Positions 9,228 to 17,867 of a stretch of DNA of 64,000 bases are shown here, piece after piece. Source of the stretch: an uncultured Microscilla sp. (GTDB taxonomy: Bacteria; Bacteroidota; Bacteroidia; Cytophagales; Microscillaceae); the NCBI RefSeq assembly GCF_947493425.1, contig NZ_CANLRP010000009.1, positions 27,204 through 91,203 of the forward strand, read 5' to 3'. Position 1 is the stretch's first letter. Each line of letters opens with the position of its first letter. Below the pieces are notes generated by a model. That model saw nothing but the letters and a program-made list of their open reading frames with translations. It made no database searches and was not told the origin of the DNA. Both the position numbers and the translations under genes were made by a program.

Positions 9228-9315
9228 AGAGAGGTGACCGAGCGGTCGAAGGTGCTCGCCTGGAAAGCGTGTATGCCCCAAAAGGGCATCGAGGGTTCGA
9301 ATCCCTTCCTCTCTG
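9228..9315 (+). tRNA. tRNA-Ser (anticodon GGA)
   Basis: The 88-base gene folds as a class II tRNA. The acceptor stem AGAGAGG (9228-9234) pairs with CCTCTCT (9308-9314), with discriminator G at 9315. The anticodon loop CTGGAAA gives anticodon GGA, reading UCC and UCU serine codons. A long variable arm (TATGCCCCAAAAGGGCAT) and the T loop TTCGAAT are present. The CA of a 3' end follows in the genome at 9316-9317. Confidence 0.96.
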
Positions 9316-9392
9316 CAGTTTTATCTTCAAACTACATCTTATATAAAACCCAAATACAAAACTTTAAAATTAGAACTTGTAAAAATTAGACT

Positions 9393-10226
9393 ATGAAAAA
9401 GTTATTCGCTTTATTGATGGTTGTGGGAGCTTTAATGTTCGGGCTATCTTCTTCGGCTATATCTCAAAGTAAAGAAGATTCTCTTAAAGCAGCCAAAGCT
9501 ACTGCTGATTCTTTAGAAAAAGTAAAAGCTCAACAAGAGCAAGAAAAAATACCTGCTGAGGAGAAAAAAGTAGAAAAAGAAAAACAACCTTTTCACCAAG
9601 TGGTTAAAACTAAATTTATTGAAGGTGGATGGGACTTTATGAGTACTGTTCTTATCTGTTTAATTCTTGGTTTGGCTGTAGCTCTTGAAAAAATAATTAG
9701 CTTAAGCTTGGCTACTACTAACACCAAAAAACTGGTTAAAAAAGTGGAAGACGCTTTGAACAGTGGTGGCGTAGAAAAAGCTAAAGAAGTAACCCGCAAT
9801 ACCCGTGGTCCTGTAGCTTCTATCTTTACCCAAGGTTTGATGCGTATCAGTGAAGGCATCGACATGGTAGAAAAATCTGTCATCTCTTATGGATCTGTTG
9901 AAATGGGTAAATTAGAAAAAGGGATCAGCTGGATCTCTCTATTTATCGCGTTGGCTCCTATGTTAGGGTTTATGGGAACTGTAATTGGTATGATTGATGC
10001 CTTTGACCAAATTCAGGCAGCGGGTGATGTATCTCCTCAAATTGTGGCTGGTGGTATCAAAGTAGCATTGATTACTACTGTATCTGGTTTGATTGTGGCG
10101 ATTATTCTCCAAATCTTCTATAACTACATCGTTAGTAAAGTGGATTCAATTGTGAACCAAATGGAAGAAGCTTCTATTGCTCTGATTGACGTATTGGTTC
10201 AGCACAAAGTAAGAAGCGAACAATAA
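9393..10226 (+). CDS. exbB: MotA/TolQ/ExbB proton channel protein
   Basis: A 277-aa ExbB-family subunit of a proton-driven energiser complex in the inner membrane, which powers TonB-dependent outer-membrane transport or related work. The N-terminus looks like a signal peptide (1-25), followed by a Lys/Glu/Ala-rich linker (about 26-66). The core has the first membrane helix near 80-98, the cytoplasmic RGPVASIFTQGLMRI stretch, and the conserved helix pair ISWISLFIALAPMLGFMGTV and GGIKVALITTVSGLIVAI. The long N-terminal extension is common in Bacteroidota. It heads the operon exbB, small membrane protein, exbD, exbD. Confidence 0.9.
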   Translation: MKKLFALLMVVGALMFGLSSSAISQSKEDSLKAAKATADSLEKVKAQQEQEKIPAEEKKVEKEKQPFHQVVKTKFIEGGWDFMSTVLICLILGLAVALEKIISLSLATTNTKKLVKKVEDALNSGGVEKAKEVTRNTRGPVASIFTQGLMRISEGIDMVEKSVISYGSVEMGKLEKGISWISLFIALAPMLGFMGTVIGMIDAFDQIQAAGDVSPQIVAGGIKVALITTVSGLIVAIILQIFYNYIVSKVDSIVNQMEEASIALIDVLVQHKVRSEQ

Positions 10227-10254
10227 TCAATCAAACTTTAAAAGACTTTATTAC

Positions 10255-10656
10255 ATGAATTCTTCAGTAACAAAAATATTATCATATGGTATCATCGCAA
10301 TTGTAGTTGTGGTGATGCTGGTTGGTTTGATTAATAGAAATCTGGACTTACTGTTTTACATGGTATACGGATTAGCTATTTTAGGTGTGGCAGGGGTGAT
10401 TTTTGGATTTGTTTTCAATTCAATCACTAACCCTCAGTCATTGATTAAGTCAGGAGGGTCTATACTAGTATTAGGAGTCTTGTTTGCTATTGCATATTAT
10501 GGAATGGCCACCAATGAAACTTATGCAAAACCATTTCCTGTAGTTGGAGCAAGTTTATCTCAGTTTATCGGAGGTATGCTATTCTTAACCTTTTTGTTAT
10601 TTATTGCCGCTTTCTTGTCAATAATAGCAGCTTGGATAATAAGACTTATTCGTTAA
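10255..10656 (+). CDS. small four-helix membrane protein in the exb operon
   Basis: A 133-aa, strongly hydrophobic protein with four predicted membrane spans (about 10-27, 32-55, 67-82, 101-130) and very few charged residues. I do not recognise a named family. It sits 28 bases after exbB and 31 before exbD, a position where Bacteroidota exb operons often carry a small uncharacterised membrane gene. An accessory role in the ExbB-ExbD complex is an inference from position only. Confidence 0.75.
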   Translation: MNSSVTKILSYGIIAIVVVVMLVGLINRNLDLLFYMVYGLAILGVAGVIFGFVFNSITNPQSLIKSGGSILVLGVLFAIAYYGMATNETYAKPFPVVGASLSQFIGGMLFLTFLLFIAAFLSIIAAWIIRLIR

Positions 10657-10687
10657 TAATTTTTATTCCAATTAAAAAGATAGCGAT

Positions 10688-11245
10688 ATGGCAAAACGAG
10701 GAGTACCAGAGGTAAACGCAGGCTCAATGGCTGATATTGCTTTCTTGTTGCTAATCTTCTTCCTTGTAACGACGAAGATTCCTAACGAGAAGGGCTTGCC
10801 TATTATATTGCCTCCTAAAAAAGACGAAAACTCATTGCAAAAAATTGAATTGCATGATAGAAACGTACTCACTGTATTGGTAAACTCAAGAAACCAACTA
10901 TTGGTTGAACGTGAGCCTTTGAATATCAAAGATTTAACGGAGAAAACAATTGAGTTTATAGACAACAGGAAAAAAGACAAACATTTGTCTGACAGTCCAA
11001 AAGATGCAGTAGTATCCCTGAAAACAGACCGGGGGACAAGTTATAAACGATACATACAGGTAATGAACTCTGTACAGGCGGCTTACAATACCTTACGTGC
11101 CAGACACATGGGGATCAGCCTTACAGAATATTTAGCCTATGATGCGAAAAAAGCCACTGAAAAACTTCGAAAGAGGTATAAAGCGGCTAAAAAAGAGTAT
11201 CCGTTAAATATCTCAGAAGCAGAACAAACATCAGTAGGAGGATAA
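10688..11245 (+). CDS. exbD: ExbD/TolR biopolymer transport protein, first copy
   Basis: A 185-aa ExbD-type subunit. A short cytoplasmic N-terminus leads into one membrane helix (about 15-35), which begins at SMADIAFLLLIFFLVTT and holds the proton-carrying Asp16. The periplasmic domain follows. The protein differs from short ExbDs by a C-terminal Lys/Glu-rich tail (about 140-185). It lies 3 bases ahead of a second, distinct ExbD. The paralog at 13244 is very similar throughout, including the KIPNEKGLPI segment after the helix. Confidence 0.92.
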   Translation: MAKRGVPEVNAGSMADIAFLLLIFFLVTTKIPNEKGLPIILPPKKDENSLQKIELHDRNVLTVLVNSRNQLLVEREPLNIKDLTEKTIEFIDNRKKDKHLSDSPKDAVVSLKTDRGTSYKRYIQVMNSVQAAYNTLRARHMGISLTEYLAYDAKKATEKLRKRYKAAKKEYPLNISEAEQTSVGG

Positions 11246-11248
11246 ACA

Positions 11249-11728
11249 ATGTCAAAATTTGGTAAAAAAGAAAAAGCACAGCCGGCAATATCAACGGCAT
11301 CATTACCTGACATTGTATTTATGTTGTTATTCTTCTTCATGGTAACAACTGTGATGAGAGAAACCGATGTACTGGTAGAGCAGAGCTTGCCTCAAGCTAC
11401 CCAATTAACCAAACTAGAAGATGCTTCTTTGGTAAGCTACATTTATGTAGGTAAGCCTAAAGACTTCCGAAAGTATGGTAAGCAACCATTGGTTCAGGTA
11501 AACGATGTATTTGTGATTGCCACCACAAAAAAGCAATTTCAAAGAACAATTGTAAAATTTGTGGAACAGGAACGATCAAAACTTAAAGAATACCAACGTA
11601 ACAAAATGACGGTATCTCTTAAAGTAGACCGTAAAGCCAAAATGGGAATTATTAGCGACGTAAAACTAAGTTTGCGTGAAGCTGATGCCCGAAAGGTAAA
11701 CTATGCGGCAAGTATGGGAGTAGAGTAA
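11249..11728 (+). CDS. exbD: ExbD/TolR biopolymer transport protein, second copy
   Basis: A 159-aa ExbD with a single membrane helix (about 20-40) that starts at SLPDIVFMLLFFFMVTT; Asp21 is the expected proton-relay residue. The periplasmic part is divergent from the first ExbD, so the two may form a mixed pair in the complex, as in other Bacteroidota operons with two exbD genes. The start is 3 bases after the preceding stop. A strong terminator follows at 11755. Confidence 0.92.
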   Translation: MSKFGKKEKAQPAISTASLPDIVFMLLFFFMVTTVMRETDVLVEQSLPQATQLTKLEDASLVSYIYVGKPKDFRKYGKQPLVQVNDVFVIATTKKQFQRTIVKFVEQERSKLKEYQRNKMTVSLKVDRKAKMGIISDVKLSLREADARKVNYAASMGVE

Positions 11729-11754
11729 CCCCCTATTTGAAATATATTAAAAAC

Positions 11755-11784
11755 AAAAAAGCCTTCCTTAGGGAAGGTTTTTTT
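11755..11784 (+). terminator. Rho-independent terminator of the exb operon
   Basis: The stem CCTTCC / GGAAGG (11762-11767 with 11772-11777) is extended by an A run on the left pairing with a T run on the right, and is followed by TTTTTTTG. Confidence 0.85.
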
Positions 11785-11940
11785 GTTTTATATCTATCCC
11801 ACACTTGTATTTTCTTAAGCACTTATTTAGTTTAGCTATGCCTGCTAAATTATGCCGCCTTTTATTAATTTAAGTACTTGACAGTGGCCTCATGATAGCA
11901 GAAATTTGCAACTTGGTGTTGCAGCTGGTTTTAATAAATT

Positions 11941-13014
11941 ATGGAAAAAGCACTAGACCAACTTCGTGAACAAATTGATTCGGTAGATAATCAGTTGTTA
12001 GCCTTGCTCAACCAGAGAATGTCTGTGGTACAAAAGGTAGGAGAATTAAAGAAAAGTAATAACGCAATCATTTATCGACCGGAGCGGGAAAAGTCAATCA
12101 TAGACCGCCTCGAAGGTTTAAATGATGGTTTATTGACCAGAGGTATGATTGAAGCAGTTTTTTTGGAAATATTTGCGGCAAGCCGCAATTTTGAGTTACC
12201 CGAACGAGTAGGCTACTTAGGACCTCCGGGTAGTTTTACCCACCAGGCCGCTGAGGGGCGTTTTGGCGTAACCAGCGAGTACATTCCTTTGAGTAATATT
12301 CAATCGGTATTTGAAAGTGTAGATACTGAAAGGGTAAGGTTTGGGGTGATTCCTATCGAAAACAATCGCCAGGGGTTTGTAGGCGAATCGGTAGACATGT
12401 TTTATGACTTGGATGTAAAAATTGTGGCTGAGATAGTATTACCTATTCATCATACTTTTGCCAGTCGTTGCGATCAGTTGAGCGATATTAAATACATTTA
12501 CTCCAAAGATGTAGCTTTTAAGCAGTGTCGTAAGTTTTTGCGTGAGTATTTTGGTAATACAGATGTAGAAATTGTACCTGTAGATTCTACTTCGAAAGCT
12601 GCTCAAATGGCTATGGAAGTGGATAATAGTGCTGCGATATGCTCTGATGTAGCTGCTAAGATAAACAATGCGCCTATATTGTTTCACAACATAGAAGATA
12701 CTTCTGATAATCAAACGCGTTTTTTGATTATCAGTAAAAATTTTACCAACAAAAAAAGTGGGGCAGACAAAACTACGGTTATTTTAAAGTTGCCTGACGT
12801 AGTAGGTAGCTTGGCCACTTTTTTACAGGATTTCAGAGATCACGGTATTAACCTGATTAAAATTGAAAATCGCCCCGAAAGAACTGATACTAACTTCAAA
12901 GCCTGGTTTTACCTTGATTTAGACGGGCATATCGAGGATGAGCATATAGCAAAAGTATTGGATAAACACGGCGATAAAATTAAGTGGCTGGGAAGCTACG
13001 TAAAGTTGATTTAG
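11941..13014 (+). CDS. pheA: bifunctional chorismate mutase / prephenate dehydratase
   Basis: A 357-aa P-protein for phenylalanine synthesis: it rearranges chorismate to prephenate, then dehydrates that to phenylpyruvate. The mutase domain covers about 1-85 (LREQIDSVDNQLLALLNQRM, with the RPEREKSI helix). The dehydratase domain starts at GYLGPPGSFTHQAA (about 94-107) and has the DNQTRFLII signature. A C-terminal ACT domain (about 278-357) contains GSLATFLQDFRDHGINLIKI and IENRPER, a variant of the ESRP phenylalanine-binding motif, so feedback control by phenylalanine is likely. It stands alone between two exbD clusters and has its own terminator. Confidence 0.93.
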   Translation: MEKALDQLREQIDSVDNQLLALLNQRMSVVQKVGELKKSNNAIIYRPEREKSIIDRLEGLNDGLLTRGMIEAVFLEIFAASRNFELPERVGYLGPPGSFTHQAAEGRFGVTSEYIPLSNIQSVFESVDTERVRFGVIPIENNRQGFVGESVDMFYDLDVKIVAEIVLPIHHTFASRCDQLSDIKYIYSKDVAFKQCRKFLREYFGNTDVEIVPVDSTSKAAQMAMEVDNSAAICSDVAAKINNAPILFHNIEDTSDNQTRFLIISKNFTNKKSGADKTTVILKLPDVVGSLATFLQDFRDHGINLIKIENRPERTDTNFKAWFYLDLDGHIEDEHIAKVLDKHGDKIKWLGSYVKLI

Positions 13015-13047
13015 ATAGATTTTCAATCATTATAAAATGAATAAGAA

Positions 13048-13080
13048 AGATTTTTCGGGTAAACCGGGAAATCTTTTTTT
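13048..13080 (+). terminator. Rho-independent terminator after pheA
   Basis: An 11-bp stem with two G-U pairs (13048-13058 with 13064-13074) is followed by seven T residues. Confidence 0.85.
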
Positions 13081-13243
13081 ATTTTAAGTTATGCATAAAC
13101 CATTTATTATCAGTAGGTTGTTTTAATAAATAGGGTGTTTTGTAAATAAAACTATTGAATTAGTTTTTAAACTAAAAAAATAGTTGTAAGTTTGTTTTAT
13201 ATAAGATGTAGTAAGAGATAAAACAATATTTAACACTAACACT

Positions 13244-13795
13244 ATGGCAAGAAGAACCCCAGTAGAGGTAAATGCCGGCTCTATGGCTGACATTGCTTTT
13301 TTATTGCTGATTTTCTTTTTGGTAACCACTAAAATCCCTAATGAAAAAGGATTGCCTATTTTGTTACCACCAAAGAATACTCACCAGGAGAATGTAAAGG
13401 TAAAACAAAAAAACATTCTAACGGTATTGGTAAACTCTAACAATCAATTGTTAGTAGAAAAAGAGCCTTTGAATATCAAAGACTTGCGTAAAACTACCAT
13501 TGATTTTTTGGAGAATAGAGGAAGCAACCCTCAATCTTCGGATAGCCCGCAAAAGGCAGTTGTATCTATCAAAACAGACAGAGGTACAAATTATAATACC
13601 TATATGAAAGTGATGAATGAGGTGCAAGCGGCTTATAATACTTTGCGGGCAAAACGAATGGGTATTTCATTGCAAAACTACCTGGCACTAGACAAAGAGA
13701 AAGCAACTAAAAAAATGCTTGACAAGTACAAGGAAGCCAAAAATGAGTACCCTTTACGGATTTCAGAAGCAGAACAATCAGCGGCAGGGCAATGA
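13244..13795 (+). CDS. exbD: ExbD/TolR protein, paralog of the first ExbD
   Basis: A 183-aa protein almost collinear with the 10688-11245 product: shared NAGSMADIAFLLLIFFLVTT with Asp16, KIPNEKGLPI, NILTVLVNS, KEPLNIKDL, and a tail ending EYPLRISEAEQ versus EYPLNISEAEQ. It is a duplicate of the pair-leading ExbD and would sit in the inner membrane with one helix. TAAGTTTG at 13187-13194 resembles a -7 box, but no good -33 box lies at the right distance. No exbB accompanies it here. Confidence 0.9.
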   Translation: MARRTPVEVNAGSMADIAFLLLIFFLVTTKIPNEKGLPILLPPKNTHQENVKVKQKNILTVLVNSNNQLLVEKEPLNIKDLRKTTIDFLENRGSNPQSSDSPQKAVVSIKTDRGTNYNTYMKVMNEVQAAYNTLRAKRMGISLQNYLALDKEKATKKMLDKYKEAKNEYPLRISEAEQSAAGQ

Positions 13796-13905
13796 TTTTT
13801 TGTTGAAAAAAATGGTTAAACCTGAGTAATACCATTGCCATAGTGCTTCATTGATTGAAAATGTAAGTGTTGATGACGAAGGTATTACTTGTAAACTTAG
13901 AAAAT

Positions 13906-14370
13906 ATGCTAACGAAATTTAGACCTAACGACGGAAAAGAAACCCCTGCCATTTCTACGGCGTCGTTGCCCGATATTGTATTTATGTTGTTGTTCTTTTT
14001 TATGGTAACCACAGTGATGCGTGACACTGATTTGTTGGTAGAACAAAGATTGCCTCAAACTAATCAACTGACCAAGCTTGAAGAGGCTTCTTTGGTAAGT
14101 CACATTTATGTGGGCAAACCCAAAGATTTCCGAAAATATGGAAATACAGAGCTTATTCAGGCAAATGATGTATTTGTCACTCTCGAACGTCTATCGCATT
14201 TTATTGAGCAGGAAAAAGGAAACATACCCGAATATAAGCGTAATAAAATGACGGTATCTTTGAAAGTAGATCGTAAAGCCAAAATGGGAATTGTAAGTGA
14301 TATAAAGCTAAAGTTGCGCGAAGCCAATGCTCGTAAGTTGAATTATTCGTCATTGCAGGAGCGAGAGTAA
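13906..14370 (+). CDS. exbD: ExbD/TolR protein, paralog of the second ExbD
   Basis: A 154-aa ExbD matching the 11249 product, with SLPDIVFMLLFFFMVTT (helix, Asp23), HIYVGKPKDFRKYG and RNKMTVSLKVDRKAKMGI. The frame is open back to 13867, but I choose the ATG at 13906 because MLTKFRPNDGKETPAIS then aligns with MSKFGKKEKAQPAIS of the paralog. Residues near 85-95 are a few shorter than in the paralog (the TTKKQF stretch is missing). With 13244 it forms a second ExbD pair. Confidence 0.88.
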   Translation: MLTKFRPNDGKETPAISTASLPDIVFMLLFFFMVTTVMRDTDLLVEQRLPQTNQLTKLEEASLVSHIYVGKPKDFRKYGNTELIQANDVFVTLERLSHFIEQEKGNIPEYKRNKMTVSLKVDRKAKMGIVSDIKLKLREANARKLNYSSLQERE

Positions 14371-14375
14371 ATACA

Positions 14376-14420
14376 AAAGTCCAACATTACGGAGTATTTA
14401 CCTCTGTAGTGTTGGACTTT
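14376..14420. terminator. bidirectional terminator between exbD and the ftsK-like gene
   Basis: A 17-bp stem with two G-U pairs (14376-14392 with 14404-14420) lies just after the exbD stop and just after the end of the convergent ftsK-like gene. The outer AAA/TTT gives short U tracts either way. Confidence 0.8.
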
Positions 14421-14444
14421 AACCCTATTTGGCGAACGCTGTTT

Positions 14445-15842
14445 TTATTCAAGATAAAAACCTTGAAGCCTTTTGGTAAATTTTTGATTATTAAAAAGCA
14501 TTTCACCTTTGTTTTGCAGTGTTTCGGCACCCATATCGCCCAAAATAATACGGCTTTCGTTTTGATTTTGTACCTTAAACGCCACCCTGGAAGGTAAGTT
14601 AGTACGCAACAAGCCCTCAAGTATTTTAGCGTCGGGTCGTTGGGTAGCCAAAATTAGGTGAATGTGTGCTTCACGTCCTTTTTGAGCCAACCGAATAAGC
14701 AAAGCTTCTAAACCTTTGTTTTGCCCTAGCAAATCGGCCAATTCATCTACTACCACCACTATAGGCATCTCCAAATCAAGCTTTTTCTTTTGGTAACGTT
14801 CCTCCATTTCTTCCACCAAATCGCTAATGATAGCATCAGCATCTTTGGCATTTTTTACCAACATACAACGCTCTTTGTCTTCATAGTCACCAAAAGTAGT
14901 TCCTCCTTTCGGATCAACTAGTACTAAATTCAAGTATTTTTTGCTAAGTTGATAGACCAGGCTTTTCAAAAATACACTTTTGCCACTACCAGTAGTTCCA
15001 CCTATCAGCAAGTGAGGCAGTGATTCTAGTTGGGTAGTAAATACTCGATCTTCATCGTCTAGTCCAATCATCAAAGAGTAATCTCGCTCATTGGTTTCAA
15101 ACAAGTACTCTTCTACATACAAAGGAGGTATTTCATCTTTGATCACATTAACGCTAAATGTACGTTCACGTGACGAGTTGGCAAGGTAAAGTTTATTATG
15201 TAGTCCAGTTTGTAGCTCCAGGTTGCTTTTCGTTATTTCGTCTACAATTTCGCGGTTATGGTTCAAATCCCTTACCTCAAAATAGTATTTCGAAATTCGC
15301 TGGAAGTCTCTATAGCCTAAATATTTTACTGCAATCTTGGTTTCTATAAACGCCTCATGTAGTTTTTCTGAAAGTTTATCTTTCATTTTTACCATCAACT
15401 CTTCCAGGTTGTCCAAATCCTCAGCGGGTGCATCAGTTGCTATGTTGGGTACTTCGTTTAGAAAAAAGTTGACCACATCTACCTCAGTACCTGCAAATTT
15501 TTCTTCTAAAATTTTGAAACCTTGACGGCAGTGCTTTTCTACGAGGCGCATTGGTTCCTCGCTATTGATATCAATCTTGCGTTGATGTACAATAGACAAC
15601 AGATTAATGATTAAGTACTTTTCGGTGCTATTAAATAAACTAGCATAATCGGTGATTACTCGAATGCTTTTGTCAATCTTTTCGTCTTCTTCAAATTGGG
15701 TATTTTTTGATTTAATGGAAACAAAAAAAGCCAATTTCCAGATTACGACGTCATACAAAGAGGTCATTCCTAGTTGTTCTTTAACATATAAGCTCACTTT
15801 TCGGAGCGTTTTTCTGGCATTTGCTTGTATTAGTAGAGCCAT
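14445..15842 (-). CDS. soluble FtsK/SpoIIIE-like DNA translocase in a DndD-type operon
   Basis: A 465-aa protein. The C-terminal half is an FtsK/SpoIIIE motor ATPase: Walker A GGTTGSGKS (281-289), VLVDPKGG (307-314), Walker B IVVVVDELADLL (361-372), and the FtsK hallmark ATQRPDA with GLLRTNLPSRVAFKV (399-424). The N-terminal 250 residues are helical, without membrane spans and without a recognisable domain. The C-terminal gamma (KOPS-reading) domain of housekeeping FtsK is absent. It therefore looks like an accessory motor that moves along or strips DNA for a DNA-modification or defence complex. It is the third gene of a tight operon, starting 9 bases after the DndD-like stop. I do not recognise it as a named Dnd, Dpt or Ssp subunit. 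Confidence 0.82.
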   Translation of the reverse strand: MALLIQANARKTLRKVSLYVKEQLGMTSLYDVVIWKLAFFVSIKSKNTQFEEDEKIDKSIRVITDYASLFNSTEKYLIINLLSIVHQRKIDINSEEPMRLVEKHCRQGFKILEEKFAGTEVDVVNFFLNEVPNIATDAPAEDLDNLEELMVKMKDKLSEKLHEAFIETKIAVKYLGYRDFQRISKYYFEVRDLNHNREIVDEITKSNLELQTGLHNKLYLANSSRERTFSVNVIKDEIPPLYVEEYLFETNERDYSLMIGLDDEDRVFTTQLESLPHLLIGGTTGSGKSVFLKSLVYQLSKKYLNLVLVDPKGGTTFGDYEDKERCMLVKNAKDADAIISDLVEEMEERYQKKKLDLEMPIVVVVDELADLLGQNKGLEALLIRLAQKGREAHIHLILATQRPDAKILEGLLRTNLPSRVAFKVQNQNESRIILGDMGAETLQNKGEMLFNNQKFTKRLQGFYLE

Positions 15843-15851
15843 ATTTTGAAA

Positions 15852-17864
15852 TTATTTTTCTTCTACATAGCCTTCTTTAAAATAAGAAGAGCGATTTTCA
15901 TAACTGTTTAAAATAGTGTATTCTTTTGCCAAATGTGGCTTCAAGTATTGGTACTCATCACTTTTTGGTGCAATTTCCGAGTCAGTGGCAAGTATAATCA
16001 CTTGATTGGCAGCCTGTGGGTAATAGTGTTTAATGATACGCTCTCGATTGAGCTTGTCAATCCGTGCTAACGGAGTATCTACACATACAAACGCATCTAC
16101 CTTGGCTACTTTACTAATGGCTTGCATCAGCGAAGTAGCTACAATTTGTTTTTGTCCCGAAGACAGCGATCCAATGGCTTGCTCCTTATTAGATTTGTTA
16201 TAAATCTTAATATTAAAGCGATTGTCAATTTTTACTTTATAGATGCGGTCGTCAGGTAGTAGCTTTCTGAGGGTTTGGCTAAACTCTTTTTGTAAGGCAT
16301 TTACTTTAGACTTGAGCAGTTCATCTATAAACTCATTAAAAAAATCGATGGTTCTTTCGGTTAAATCAAGCGCCTGCTTTACAGGTTTGGCAATGGCAAA
16401 CTGGTTTTTGAGGTCAATGATTTGGTTTTCTAAATCAGTTTTGCGTTTAGCTCCTTCAGCGTGTTGTCGGCGGGTGCTTCCTATAGTTTGTTCCAATTGA
16501 CTCCGCTCTGCTTCAGCCGTTGCCAACTCTTTTTTAAACCCATCTAACTTCTGTTGTTTTTCGTCGTCATCCCCTTGCGAAGTTTCCACCTGGTCTTTCA
16601 AAGCCTCTACATCTTTGGTCAGTGTTTTTAAAGTTTGGAGCTCTTTGCGGGTAAACGCCTCTTGTTGGAAAATATCCTGAAGCAGTTTTTTATCATCTTC
16701 ATAAAAGTAGATGACTTGTTGCTCCATTTGGCGTTTATCATCTTTGGTAAACTTTTTATAAACCTTGTCTATGCGTTCTTGATAAAATTCTTGGGTATGA
16801 AAGCCCAACCTATGCTCAGGAGGTACGCCTTCTTCGTCAAAATCTTCCTCAAAAATGCTGTTCTTGATTTTATTCAAAAGCTTTTTAAAGCGAATGAGCT
16901 GTTCGTCAAGCTGATAGTTTACATTGTCATCATTGAGTTTGTCAAGGTATTCTTTGGCAAGGTCATGTGCCATCATGATAAACAAGCTATTATTCTTTAC
17001 CTTGTCATTCAGTGACTTACGTATTTGAGTAAGTTCTTTATTTTTCCTTTCTAAGTCTTTTTTGAGTACTTGAAGGTTGGGTGCGTCGGTAGATTTTAGC
17101 CCAAAAACTTTGTCACGAACTCGCTCAATTTCATTGTTTTTTTGTTTGATTTGTTTCTGAAGAGTGTTTATCTCTGCCTGTAAATACTCTAGATTGGCTT
17201 GGATGCTCAATATTTCAGCATCTATTTTCTTTATTTGTTCGGCAGTAGGGGCGTCTTGTACATCCGCGTTGAAATCACGCTTGATACGGGCTATATTGCT
17301 TCCATCAATCAACCGCTCGTAAGCCTTGATATTCAGCAGGGTTTTGAGTGAATCTTCAACATTGATGTTTTTGGTATTAATGAGCGATTCTATTTTTTCA
17401 CCATCAAAAAAGAAGAATTGAGCGAAGTTTTTGGGTAAAATATTCTCCAAAAAATCTTCATTACGTTCTTGCCCATCATAGCTTATAATGGCTTGTTCTT
17501 GGAAACCACCTCCGTCTTTTACAAAACGACGGTGAATACGCAGCTCTTTACCTTCTAGCTCAAGCACTCCATCCACAGTAGCAGAGTTTTGACCTTTGTC
17601 CAGCGCATCCGCATTAAATATGCCTCTCCACTGGGTTGACTTGCCTACTACATATTCTCGCTCACTGAGCCCTTCTTCGAGAATATCCTTGTTATTCCGA
17701 ATACCATGAATGAGAATACGGACAATTCTTAAAAATGATGTTTTGCCCCTCCCATTTCTGGCTAATATTAAAATGATATTTTGCTTTTTACCCAACTCAA
17801 AGTCTAACTCGTGTTGGTCACGATAAGCAAAAAGATTCTTTATGGTTAACTTCTTGAGAATCAT
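15852..17864 (-). CDS. DndD-like SMC/Rad50-type ATPase
   Basis: A 670-aa ATPase. The N-terminal Walker A is ARNGRGKT (35-42). The motif FFFDGEKI (about 151-158) is a hallmark of DndD, the ATPase of phosphorothioate DNA-modification systems. A long central coiled coil (about 195-540) follows. The C-terminal head has LSSGQKQ (567-573) as ABC signature, CVDTPLARID (594-603) as Walker B / D-loop region, and the DndD-like end VIILATDSEI. In canonical Dnd systems DndD works with DndB, DndC and DndE; none of these is adjacent. The gene starts 3 bases after the 61-aa gene. DndD-like coupling of ATP hydrolysis to DNA is inference from the family. Confidence 0.85.
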   Translation of the reverse strand: MILKKLTIKNLFAYRDQHELDFELGKKQNIILILARNGRGKTSFLRIVRILIHGIRNNKDILEEGLSEREYVVGKSTQWRGIFNADALDKGQNSATVDGVLELEGKELRIHRRFVKDGGGFQEQAIISYDGQERNEDFLENILPKNFAQFFFFDGEKIESLINTKNINVEDSLKTLLNIKAYERLIDGSNIARIKRDFNADVQDAPTAEQIKKIDAEILSIQANLEYLQAEINTLQKQIKQKNNEIERVRDKVFGLKSTDAPNLQVLKKDLERKNKELTQIRKSLNDKVKNNSLFIMMAHDLAKEYLDKLNDDNVNYQLDEQLIRFKKLLNKIKNSIFEEDFDEEGVPPEHRLGFHTQEFYQERIDKVYKKFTKDDKRQMEQQVIYFYEDDKKLLQDIFQQEAFTRKELQTLKTLTKDVEALKDQVETSQGDDDEKQQKLDGFKKELATAEAERSQLEQTIGSTRRQHAEGAKRKTDLENQIIDLKNQFAIAKPVKQALDLTERTIDFFNEFIDELLKSKVNALQKEFSQTLRKLLPDDRIYKVKIDNRFNIKIYNKSNKEQAIGSLSSGQKQIVATSLMQAISKVAKVDAFVCVDTPLARIDKLNRERIIKHYYPQAANQVIILATDSEIAPKSDEYQYLKPHLAKEYTILNSYENRSSYFKEGYVEEK

Positions 17865-17867
17865 ATA

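Noticed and set aside
9255..9280. Mismatch (T-T) in the tRNA-Ser anticodon stem as a sign of a pseudogene
   Set aside because: All other arms pair well, the promoter is intact, and similar anticodon stems occur in functional serine tRNAs.
14445..15842. The FtsK-like gene as the housekeeping cell-division FtsK
   Set aside because: It lacks the four N-terminal membrane spans and the gamma domain, is half the usual length, and is coupled to a DndD-like gene.
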